This document shows positions 1-5,187 of a stretch of DNA of 5,755 nucleotides, piece after piece (position 1 is the stretch's first letter; each line of letters opens with the position of its first letter). Under the pieces are notes generated by a model that was given only the letters and a program-made list of their open reading frames with translations, ran no database searches and was not told where the DNA came from. The position numbers and the translations under genes were made by a program. The stretch covers positions 1 through 5,755 of the forward strand of contig OMRJ01000277.1 of assembly GCA_900313475.1 (NCBI GenBank). The letters run 5' to 3'. The stretch is from an uncultured Eubacteriales bacterium. GTDB taxonomy: Bacteria; Bacillota; Clostridia; Oscillospirales; Acutalibacteraceae.

Positions 1-2257
1 CATATATCTCGATGACGACGAAGCATACGATATATGGACAAAGGAGGTCGGCGTAAAGCCCGACCACATGGTTCGTTTCGGCAAGGAAGACAACTTCTGG
101 GAGCACGGAGCAGGTCCGTGCGGACCTTGCTCTGAGCTTTATTACGACAGAGGCCCGGAGCACGGCTGCGGCAAGCCCGACTGTAAGGTCGGCTGCGACT
201 GCGACAGATACGTTGAGTTTTGGAATCTCGTTTTCACACAGTTTGAAAATGACGGCAACGGCAATTACACACGCTTAAAGCACCCGAACATCGACACCGG
301 CATGGGACTTGAGCGTCTCGCATGCATTGCACAGGGTGTTGACAACCTCTTTGAGGTCGACACGGTAAGAAATATTATGAAGCGTGTGTCAGAGATTGCA
401 AATGTAAAGTATCACGCAGACGAAAAAACCGACATTTCGCTGCGCGTTATTACAGACCATATTCGTTCAACCGCAATGATGATTTCCGACGGCGTAATGC
501 CGTCAAACGAAGGCAGAGGATATGTTCTGCGCCGCCTTTTGAGACGTGCGGCACGCCACGGCAGACTGCTCGGAATTGACAGACCGTTCCTTGCGGAGCT
601 GTGCGAAACGGTAATAGCGGAGAGCGGGAAGGCTTATCCCGCACTTATCGAAAAGCACGATTATATAGTTAAAATAATTGCGGTCGAGGAAGAAAGCTTT
701 AACCGCACGCTTGACGCCGGGCTTAAGCTTCTCGGTGAAATGATAAGTACAGCCGACGGCAGGACTTTAAGCGGAGCGGACGCGTTCAAGTTATCCGACA
801 CATTCGGCTTCCCCATCGACCTTACAAAAGAAATTCTCGCCGAAAAAGGTATGGACGTTGACGGGGATGAGTTTAACGCGCTTGTAAAAAAACAGAAGGA
901 AACCGCGCGCAGCGCGCGCAAGGACGCGGGCGCAGACGCATGGAAAGACACGGGCGCAACGCTCAAAGGCATTCCCGCAACAGTGTTCACGGGATATGAT
1001 TCGCTCAACGGCAACGGAAAGGTTCTTGCAATTCTCAACGAAAGTGCCGAAAAGATCGAAAGCGCATCGGCGGGAGACAATGCCGTGGTCATTCTTGATA
1101 AAACACCGTTTTATGCCGAAAGCGGAGGGCAGTCCGGCGACGCGGGAGTTATTATCGGCTGCGGTGTCCGTTTCAACGTAACGGACACGACAAAAAACAC
1201 AAACGGTCTGTTTTTTCACAGGGGCACCGTTACGGAGGGAGTATTGTCCGCCGGCGACGAAATTCAGACGGCGGTTGACGCCGACAAACGCGCCTCAACA
1301 GCAAGGAACCACACCTCGGCACATCTGCTTCAGGCGACGCTCCGCAAAACGTTCGGCAGCCATGTCGAGCAGGCGGGGCAGCTTGTAAACTCCGAAATTA
1401 TGCGTTTCGATTTTACGCACTTTGAGGCTCTCACAACGGAACAGATTTCAAAAATTGAAAAAGACGTTAACGAAATAATTCTTGAATCGGTAGATGTCAT
1501 CAGCGAGGAAAAGAGTCTTGCCGAAGCAAAGGAAATGGGCGCAATGGCACTTTTCGGCGAAAAATACGGCGACAGAGTACGCGTTGTAAATATCGGCGGA
1601 TATTCGCTTGAGCTTTGCGGCGGCACACACGTCAAATACACCGGTGAGATAGGCATGTTCAAGATTATTTCCGAATCGTCGGTCGCATCGGGCGTCAGAA
1701 GAATCGAAGCGGTAACGGGCATGAACGCGCTTAAGTATGTCAACCGTGCGCTCTCAAACGCGTCCGCGGCAGCGGCTGTGCTCAAATGCGGAACGGTTGA
1801 GGGGCTTCCCGAAAAGGCGGCTGCCGTCATTTCCGAGCTTAAAGGTGCAGAAAAGGAAATCGAAAAGCTTAAAGGTGAAATCGCCGCGCGAAAGGCAGAC
1901 GAGCTGTTTACCGCCGTCGGCGAATTCAACGGCATCACCGTTAAAACCGCCGATATGGGTGAAGCGGATGCCAACGCGCTTCGCACAATGCTCGACTCCG
2001 CAAAGGACGATTCGTCCGTCACGGTGGTTGCAGGCAGAAACACCGAAAAAGGCACGTGCTCATTCGCATGCTCATGCGGCAAAAACGCCGTTGCAAAGGG
2101 CGCTCACGCGGGCAATATCGTTCGTGAGGTCGCAAAGGCAGCAGGCGGCGCCGGCGGCGGCAAACCCGATTCCGCTATGGCGGGCGGCAGGGATATTTCA
2201 AAAATACCCGACGCTCTCAATGCCGTTAAGGACATCGTATCTGCGCTCATAGGCTGA
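1..2257 (+). CDS. alaS: Alanyl-tRNA synthetase, 5'-truncated by window edge
   Basis: Charges tRNA-Ala with alanine in the cytoplasm and hydrolyses mischarged Ser/Gly-tRNA-Ala. The frame is open from base 2 to the TGA at 2255-2257 (751 visible residues). Family members are about 870-880 long, so roughly 120-130 N-terminal residues lie outside; the ATG at 68 is internal, because recognisable AlaRS sequence precedes it. Seen in order: class II motif 2 region with FWEHGAGPCGPCSELYYD (about 95-150), a cysteine-rich insert (167-202), motif 3 GMGLER (299-316), the tRNA-recognition region, the editing domain with zinc-site motifs HTSAH (1310-1324) and CGGTH (1616-1630), a charged coiled coil (about 1830-1900), and the glycine-rich C-Ala/DHHA1 end (about 2140-2190). 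No frameshift or missing core motif is visible. The HIT gene follows 108 bases downstream and may be co-transcribed. Identification is very secure. Confidence 0.97.
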   Translation, partial: IYLDDDEAYDIWTKEVGVKPDHMVRFGKEDNFWEHGAGPCGPCSELYYDRGPEHGCGKPDCKVGCDCDRYVEFWNLVFTQFENDGNGNYTRLKHPNIDTGMGLERLACIAQGVDNLFEVDTVRNIMKRVSEIANVKYHADEKTDISLRVITDHIRSTAMMISDGVMPSNEGRGYVLRRLLRRAARHGRLLGIDRPFLAELCETVIAESGKAYPALIEKHDYIVKIIAVEEESFNRTLDAGLKLLGEMISTADGRTLSGADAFKLSDTFGFPIDLTKEILAEKGMDVDGDEFNALVKKQKETARSARKDAGADAWKDTGATLKGIPATVFTGYDSLNGNGKVLAILNESAEKIESASAGDNAVVILDKTPFYAESGGQSGDAGVIIGCGVRFNVTDTTKNTNGLFFHRGTVTEGVLSAGDEIQTAVDADKRASTARNHTSAHLLQATLRKTFGSHVEQAGQLVNSEIMRFDFTHFEALTTEQISKIEKDVNEIILESVDVISEEKSLAEAKEMGAMALFGEKYGDRVRVVNIGGYSLELCGGTHVKYTGEIGMFKIISESSVASGVRRIEAVTGMNALKYVNRALSNASAAAAVLKCGTVEGLPEKAAAVISELKGAEKEIEKLKGEIAARKADELFTAVGEFNGITVKTADMGEADANALRTMLDSAKDDSSVTVVAGRNTEKGTCSFACSCGKNAVAKGAHAGNIVREVAKAAGGAGGGKPDSAMAGGRDISKIPDALNAVKDIVSALIG

Positions 2258-2286
2258 CGGGCGGGCGGAGAGACGGATCCCGTCAG
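2254..2286 (+). other. Inverted repeat spanning the alaS stop codon
   Basis: CTGACGGG (2254-2261) and CCCGTCAG (2279-2286) are exact reverse complements around a 17-base loop, and the left arm contains the alaS TGA. No T-run follows, so it is not a classical intrinsic terminator. It could stabilise an mRNA end or partly attenuate read-through into the HIT gene; function is inference. Confidence 0.4.
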
Positions 2287-2306
2287 TCTAAAGTAATACA
2301 AAACAG

Positions 2307-2331
2307 GGCAAAACCGCCGAAAAGGTTTGCC
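2307..2331 (+). other. Small hairpin in the leader of the HIT gene
   Basis: GGCAAAACC (2307-2315) pairs with GGTTTGCC (2324-2331) if one A bulges out, closing an 8-base loop. It lies about 20 bases upstream of the HIT ribosome binding site. No T-tract follows. It may be an mRNA processing or stability element, or chance. Confidence 0.25.
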
Positions 2332-2365
2332 GCGAAGAAAAACAACATCAGAAAGGAGCTTTTTC

Positions 2366-2704
2366 ATGGACTGCGTTTTCTGTGCAATCATAAACGGAGA
2401 AATCCCGTCGTCAAAGGTTTATGAGGATGACACGATAGTTGCGTTTAAGGATCTCTCGCCTCAGGCACCCGTACACATTCTCGTTATACCCAAACAGCAT
2501 ATAAAGTGGGGCTATGACGTAACGCCCGAAAACAGCGCCGTTGTTGCCCATATCTTTGAGACAATACCCAAAATTGCAAAGGAGCAGGGACTTGACAACG
2601 GCTATCGCGTAGTTAACAACTGCGGCGAAAGTGCCGGACAGTCAGTGCTGCATCTGCATTTTCATCTGCTCGGAGGCAGGGACTTTACGTGGCCGCCCGG
2701 TTAA
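2366..2704 (+). CDS. HIT-family (HinT-like) nucleotide hydrolase
   Basis: Histidine-triad protein of 112 residues, the usual size for bacterial HinT. Members hydrolyse purine nucleoside phosphoramidates and acyl-AMPs such as lysyl-AMP. The active-site triad HLHFH is at residues 96-100, with His98 the expected nucleophile, followed by LLGGRDFTWPPG to the C-terminus. The N-terminus has Cys3-x2-Cys6, and HILVIPKQH has His45; with His96 these match the four zinc ligands seen in zinc-binding HIT proteins. The ATG at 2366 is chosen because AAAGGAG (2352-2358) sits 7 bases upstream and the family typically begins MxCxFC. An in-frame upstream TTG at 2327 would add 13 unconserved residues and lacks a good ribosome binding site. 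The gene follows alaS on the same strand, but a functional link to AlaRS, such as clearing adenylates, is only inference. The family is certain; the physiological substrate is unknown. Confidence 0.95.
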   Translation: MDCVFCAIINGEIPSSKVYEDDTIVAFKDLSPQAPVHILVIPKQHIKWGYDVTPENSAVVAHIFETIPKIAKEQGLDNGYRVVNNCGESAGQSVLHLHFHLLGGRDFTWPPG

Positions 2705-2760
2705 ATCGTCTGCGGCTGCGGTAACCCCCGCCGCTTAACCCTTCCGTTGTTCCTCGTCTC

Positions 2761-2839
2761 GGCAAAAAGTCACGCCGCGCCTCCGCTGCTCGTTTGCAGC
2801 CGCTCTCGCGACGCTCAGCCGTGCCACAGACTTTTTACC
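2761..2839. repeat. Imperfect inverted repeat bounding a GC-rich segment
   Basis: GGCAAAAAGTC (2761-2771) and GACTTTTTACC (2829-2839) are inverted copies with 10 of 11 positions matching. They enclose 57 bases rich in CGC/GCC steps, unlike the flanking AT-rich DNA. The pattern would fit a short dispersed intergenic element such as a REP- or MITE-like unit, but only one copy is in this window, so the repeat nature is inference. No target-site duplication was seen. Confidence 0.35.
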
Positions 2840-2842
2840 GTT

Positions 2843-2865
2843 ACGAAAATACAATGTTTTTTCGT
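2843..2865. other. AT-rich hairpin
   Basis: ACGAAAA (2843-2849) and TTTTCGT (2859-2865) form a 7-base perfect stem with a 9-base loop, directly beside the right arm of the 2761-2839 inverted repeat. It is too weak to be a terminator on its own. Confidence 0.25.
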
Positions 2866-2888
2866 CTTACTTGAAGCACGGCGATACT

Positions 2889-2908
2889 TGTACCGAGCAA
2901 ACGGTACA
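2889..2908. other. Perfect 7-bp hairpin
   Basis: TGTACCG (2889-2895) and CGGTACA (2902-2908) are exact reverse complements around the loop AGCAAA. The nearest T-run (2922-2926) begins 13 bases after the stem, too far for a standard terminator. Role unknown. Confidence 0.35.
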
Positions 2909-2914
2909 CAGCGG

Positions 2915-2942
2915 TTGGCGGTTTTTATATAACAAATATAAA
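2915..2942 (+). promoter_or_regulatory. Possible sigma-70-type promoter upstream of a hairpin
   Basis: TTGGCG (2915-2920; 4 of 6 to TTGACA) and TATAAA (2937-2942; 5 of 6 to TATAAT) are separated by 16 bases. Transcription would start near 2949, just inside the strong hairpin at 2947-2974. Such matches arise by chance in AT-rich DNA, so this is a low-confidence call. Confidence 0.3.
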
Positions 2943-2946
2943 ACAG

Positions 2947-2974
2947 TAACGCGGCAGCTCCGGCTGTCGCGTTA
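2947..2974. other. Strong 12-bp hairpin
   Basis: TAACGCGGCAGC (2947-2958) and GCTGTCGCGTTA (2963-2974) pair over 12 positions, 11 Watson-Crick plus one G-U, closing the 4-base loop TCCG. It is the most stable-looking fold of the intergenic region. The following ATTCTATG is not a T-tract, so it is probably a structural element of an RNA leader or small RNA rather than a plus-strand terminator. Confidence 0.5.
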
Positions 2975-2992
2975 ATTCTATGCCTGTTCGTC

Positions 2993-3024
2993 CGTAAAAT
3001 CCGGTTTTACGATTCTCTTTTTTT
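2993..3024 (+). terminator. Possible weak intrinsic terminator
   Basis: CGTAAAA (2993-2999) and TTTTACG (3005-3011) form a perfect 7-bp stem with loop TCCGG. A pyrimidine-rich stretch ending in seven T residues (3018-3024) follows. The stem is AT-rich and the T-run starts 6 bases late, so efficiency is doubtful. It would end transcripts arriving from the HIT gene or from the putative promoter at 2915, just before the promoter of the small gene. Confidence 0.4.
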
Positions 3025-3026
3025 CT

Positions 3027-3055
3027 GTAACACTTTCTGCACATCGGCGTATGAT
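3027..3055 (+). promoter_or_regulatory. Likely sigma-A promoter of the small Cys-rich gene
   Basis: GTAACA (3027-3032; 4 of 6 to TTGACA) and TATGAT (3050-3055; 5 of 6 to TATAAT) have the ideal 17-base spacing. The start would be near 3062, giving a leader of about 25 bases that contains the ribosome binding site. I saw no clearer sporulation-sigma motif, but I cannot exclude one. Confidence 0.5.
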
Positions 3056-3071
3056 GCTATTGAAAGGTGCG

Positions 3072-3080
3072 AAAGGAGGT
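3072..3080 (+). promoter_or_regulatory. Near-perfect Shine-Dalgarno site
   Basis: AAAGGAGGT lies 6 bases before the ATG at 3087. It is an almost full complement of the 16S rRNA 3' end at optimal spacing. It is the strongest reason to treat the following 41-codon frame as a real gene. Confidence 0.8.
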
Positions 3081-3086
3081 AAGCGA

Positions 3087-3212
3087 ATGTTCCTCGGAAA
3101 CAACAACTATTGGATCCTTTTCATTATCCTCATTCTTGTTCTCACCGATAACGGCTGCGGCTGCAACAACGGTTGCAACAACAACGGCTGCGGCTGCGGT
3201 TGCGGTAACTAA
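3087..3212 (+). CDS. 41-aa membrane-anchored Gly/Asn/Cys-rich small protein
   Basis: ATG at 3087, TAA at 3210-3212. Residues 1-8 (MFLGNNNY) form a short polar head. Residues 9-19 (WILFIILILVL) are strongly hydrophobic and could be a short transmembrane or membrane-inserting segment. Residues 21-41 are almost only Gly, Asn and Cys, with six cysteines at 24, 26, 30, 35, 37 and 39 in CGC and GC patterns. The gene is supported by its own promoter, an AAAGGAGGT site 6 bases upstream, and a perfect terminator 6 bases after the stop. Tiny proteins of this design (NNN head, Ile/Leu run, Cys/Gly tail) are common in Clostridia and are sometimes auto-named chorion-class high-cysteine protein; that resemblance is from memory. 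Function is unknown. Spore or cell-envelope structure, or metal or thiol chemistry, are possibilities only. The tail coding DNA has an exact 15-base repeat (3150-3164 and 3183-3197). Confidence 0.8.
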   Translation: MFLGNNNYWILFIILILVLTDNGCGCNNGCNNNGCGCGCGN

Positions 3213-3218
3213 ATGAAT

Positions 3219-3265
3219 AATCCCCGTGCGCCTGCGAAAAAGCTTGCGTCACGGGGATTTTTTTT
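3219..3265 (+). terminator. Strong intrinsic terminator, possibly bidirectional
   Basis: AATCCCCGTG (3219-3228) and CACGGGGATT (3250-3259) form a perfect 10-bp stem, and eight T residues (3258-3265) follow on the plus strand. The intervening bases can extend the helix (CGC with GCG past one bulged T). It begins 6 bases after the small gene's stop. On the minus strand the stem is followed by ATTATTCATTT, moderately U-rich, so it may also end the ligase mRNA arriving from the right. Confidence 0.9.
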
Positions 3266-3287
3266 GCTGTCGCGTTCGTTTTTACTC

Positions 3288-3299
3288 TCGCTGCAGCGA
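3288..3299. other. 12-base perfect palindrome after the ligase stop
   Basis: TCGCTGCAGCGA reads the same on both strands and lies 1 base beyond the ligase stop codon at 3301-3303. As an RNA hairpin it would have no loop unless the centre opens. It may be a protein site or part of the mRNA 3' end, or chance. Confidence 0.25.
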
Positions 3300-3300
3300 T

Positions 3301-4932
3301 TTACTTTTGATTTTTGTTTCTGATAATTTTCATCGTAGTGGTTTTCGGAAACTCCTCATCGCGCGTTCTGATTATCGCAACCTGCTTATAATCCGCAAGA
3401 GTTTTGTTAACCTCCGCAACGTCAGCCTTCAGACGCTGCTTTGCATCGGGATACTCTTCCTCGTCAAGATAAAACTCGCCTACTATCCTGCCGTTTTCGC
3501 CGTAGCAAATAACCTCTTTGACATACTCGATTTTCTGGAGATGTATTTCGATTTCTTCCGGTGAAACATTTTTACCGTTGGAAAGAATGATAAGGTTCTT
3601 TTTACGTCCGGTAAAGAAAATATATCCGTCCTTGTCGATGTAACCGTAGTCGCCCGTTTTGAGCCACTCGCCGTCAAATGCCTCCGCCGTGGAAACGGGA
3701 TCGTTGTAGTAGCCTATCATAATATTATCGCCCTTGACATAAAGCTCGCCGATACCGTTTGCATCCGGCTCATGTACCGTTACCTCACAGCATTCAATAG
3801 GCAGTCCTACACTTCCCATGCGGTAGTTATACATTCTTGTTATGGCTACGCACGGCGAGCACTCCGTGAGTCCGTAGCCGGTGATGATCGGAATGCCTAT
3901 GTCGTGCATAAACTCCTCGATTTCGGGATTAAGATATGCACCGGAACAAATAATATAATGAAGATTGCCGCCTAAGCTCTCATGTATTTCGGAGAACATT
4001 TCACGTCTCATGTCAATGCCGCTCAACATAAAATTTCGGCTCGTCTTAATTCCGTTCATCAGCTTCTCGTAGCTGCCGTTGCGTTTTGCCTTCGAGATGA
4101 TGGCATTGTAAATCATTTCAACGATGAGCGGTACCGCCGCAAACTGATAGGGCTTGTATTTTTTTATGTCATTATAAACATGGCGGAGATTTGTGCATAT
4201 GTAGCCCCATTTCAGCCGCACAAGGCTTGCGAAAAGACCTGACGCCCAAGCATATGTGTGATTAAGCGGCAGAAAGCCGATTGCATTTTCTCCCGTAAGA
4301 GCATGACATGACGCATTGAGGTCGGTCATTATGGACTTATGCGTGAGCATTACGCCCTTTGTCTTTCCGGTTGTGCCGGAGGTGTAACAGATGCACGCCA
4401 AATCTTCGGGCGCGACAGGAACGTCATGGTACGCTTTAAGATATTTTTCGTCGGCACTTTCGCCTTCATTAAGGAATTTTTCATAATCCTTTATCGCGAA
4501 CCACTGCTTAACAGCCACGCCGGGAGTTTTTTTGATAATATCGACCTTTTCGGCATTTTCTTCGCTATAGAATACTGCCTCGCATCCGCACTCCGCATAC
4601 TGCCACGCGATTTCGTTTGCCGGCAGACGCGGATCGGACGGAATTATGATACATCCGTCAACAGCAAGCGAATAATAAATAACATGCCATTCATAAGAAT
4701 TTTCTCCGAGAATGGATACCTTGGAGTTTTTTCCTATTCCGTGCAGCTGCAAAAAGGCACCGAGTTTGTTTTCCTCCTCGTGCACTTCTCTGAAAGTACG
4801 CTCGTATTGATTTTCATTTTCGTCCTCCCAGATAAACTGGCAGTTATCGCCGCCTCGCTCCGCCCCAGAATACACAAGCTCCTTTAAGGTGCTCTGCGGG
4901 GGAAATTCGTCGTAATACTCTCTTATAAGCAT
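3301..4932 (-). CDS. AMP-forming acyl ligase (fatty acyl-CoA/ACP synthetase type; A component)
   Basis: ANL-superfamily enzyme of 543 residues, expected to activate a carboxylic acid with ATP as acyl-AMP and transfer it to a thiol, here most plausibly the phosphopantetheine arm of the adjacent carrier protein. Motifs seen: A3 phosphate loop YTSGTTGKTKG (183-193), LPLNHTYA (221-228) as in long-chain fatty acid ligases, A5 GYGLTE (352-357), A7 TGD (426-428), A8 hinge GRKKNLIILSNGKNVSPEE (442-460), and the A10 lysine in PKTTTMKIIR (529-538, Lys535). Length and motif set indicate an intact enzyme; no signal peptide or membrane segment is evident. The ATG complements 4930-4932, with GGAGG (4941-4945) 8 bases upstream. 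It is the last gene of a C-T-A operon, 18 bases after the carrier gene. The LPLxH motif favours fatty acids over amino acids, but substrate and acceptor (ACP or CoA) are inferred. Confidence 0.95.
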   Translation of the reverse strand: MLIREYYDEFPPQSTLKELVYSGAERGGDNCQFIWEDENENQYERTFREVHEEENKLGAFLQLHGIGKNSKVSILGENSYEWHVIYYSLAVDGCIIIPSDPRLPANEIAWQYAECGCEAVFYSEENAEKVDIIKKTPGVAVKQWFAIKDYEKFLNEGESADEKYLKAYHDVPVAPEDLACICYTSGTTGKTKGVMLTHKSIMTDLNASCHALTGENAIGFLPLNHTYAWASGLFASLVRLKWGYICTNLRHVYNDIKKYKPYQFAAVPLIVEMIYNAIISKAKRNGSYEKLMNGIKTSRNFMLSGIDMRREMFSEIHESLGGNLHYIICSGAYLNPEIEEFMHDIGIPIITGYGLTECSPCVAITRMYNYRMGSVGLPIECCEVTVHEPDANGIGELYVKGDNIMIGYYNDPVSTAEAFDGEWLKTGDYGYIDKDGYIFFTGRKKNLIILSNGKNVSPEEIEIHLQKIEYVKEVICYGENGRIVGEFYLDEEEYPDAKQRLKADVAEVNKTLADYKQVAIIRTRDEEFPKTTTMKIIRNKNQK

Positions 4933-4950
4933 TTTTTTATCCTCCGTCGC

Positions 4951-5166
4951 TCAGTTCATTCCTACCGCCTTCGCAAGGTCGGTGACGGTGCGGAGCTGAC
5001 GGATATTGATGCTGTCCATGTCAATCTTATTTGTTCTGCAAAGATCTTCAACAAGACATGCCATGTCAAATGAAGACAAACCGCAGTCGGTCTTAAGAAG
5101 TGAATCACCGGTTATTGCGCAATCCGGTTCAACATATTCAAGAATTTTGCCGATAAGTTTATCCAT
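4951..5166 (-). CDS. Stand-alone acyl/peptidyl carrier protein (T component)
   Basis: Small acidic four-helix carrier of 71 residues, the typical ACP size. DCGLSSFDMACLVEDL (27-42) aligns without gaps to the ACP core DLGADSLDTVELVMAL, putting Ser32 at the phosphopantetheine-bearing serine. The usual Asp before it is Ser31 and the usual Leu after it is Phe33. Residues 1-14 match helix I and RQLRTVTDLAKAV (56-68) matches helix IV. The ATG complementing 5164-5166 is chosen because AGGAG (complement of 5176-5180) sits 9 bases upstream; an in-frame TTG at 5187 would place that site inside the gene. The gene begins 21 bases after the condensation gene's stop and ends 18 bases before the ligase, so it is surely co-transcribed and probably carries the acyl group the ligase activates. 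It has four cysteines (16, 28, 37, 43). It is unlikely to be the housekeeping fatty-acid ACP, given the altered motif and context. Confidence 0.93.
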   Translation of the reverse strand: MDKLIGKILEYVEPDCAITGDSLLKTDCGLSSFDMACLVEDLCRTNKIDMDSINIRQLRTVTDLAKAVGMN

Positions 5167-5175
5167 TGTCTGATT

Positions 5176-5182
5176 CTCCTTT
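5176..5182 (-). promoter_or_regulatory. Ribosome binding site that decides the carrier-protein start
   Basis: On the minus strand AAAGGAG (complement of 5176-5182) precedes the ATG at 5166 by 9 bases. It overlaps the codons that an upstream TTG start at 5187 would use, so it argues for the shorter 71-residue product. Confidence 0.75.
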
Positions 5183-5187
5183 TTCAA

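Larger units (their letters stand above)
2705..3086. other. Gene-poor intergenic stretch with several inverted repeats
   Basis: This 382-base gap has no convincing protein gene. A TTG-initiated frame (2747-2932) lacks a ribosome binding site and resembles nothing I recognise. The left half (about 2760-2840) is GC-rich and bounded by an imperfect inverted repeat. The right half is AT-richer, with compact hairpins at 2843-2865, 2889-2908, 2947-2974 and 2993-3011. The promoter of the downstream small gene is at the right end. It may hold a dispersed repeat element and/or a short non-coding transcript. Confidence 0.6.

Noticed and set aside
905..917. GCGCGC-A-GCGCGC inverted repeat inside alaS
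   Set aside because: A one-base loop cannot form a normal hairpin, and the bases encode ordinary Ala/Arg/Ser codons in a variable AlaRS linker.
1330..2082. Long open frame antisense to alaS (about 250 codons, minus strand)
   Set aside because: It lies wholly inside the well-identified alaS frame, is Ser/Ala/Pro-rich as expected for a codon shadow, and has no recognisable motif.
2327..2365. N-terminal extension of the HIT protein from an upstream TTG
   Set aside because: The ribosome binding site at 2352-2358 lies inside this extension and points to the ATG at 2366, which gives the standard HIT N-terminus.
2711..2725. Possible remnant of a second Cys-rich small gene (TGCGGCTGCGGTAAC after the HIT stop)
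   Set aside because: The similarity to the small gene's tail is only about 12 low-complexity bases, with no upstream hydrophobic segment or start.
2747..2932. TTG-initiated 61-codon frame downstream of the HIT gene
   Set aside because: No ribosome binding site, rare start codon, and it runs through several inverted repeats; no recognisable product.
4339..4887. Open frame antisense to the ligase (182 codons, plus strand)
   Set aside because: Complement of the motif-bearing ligase gene; no ribosome binding site or family resemblance.
5167..5187. Seven-residue N-terminal extension of the carrier protein from TTG at 5187
   Set aside because: The AAAGGAG site falls within it and is correctly spaced for the ATG at 5166.
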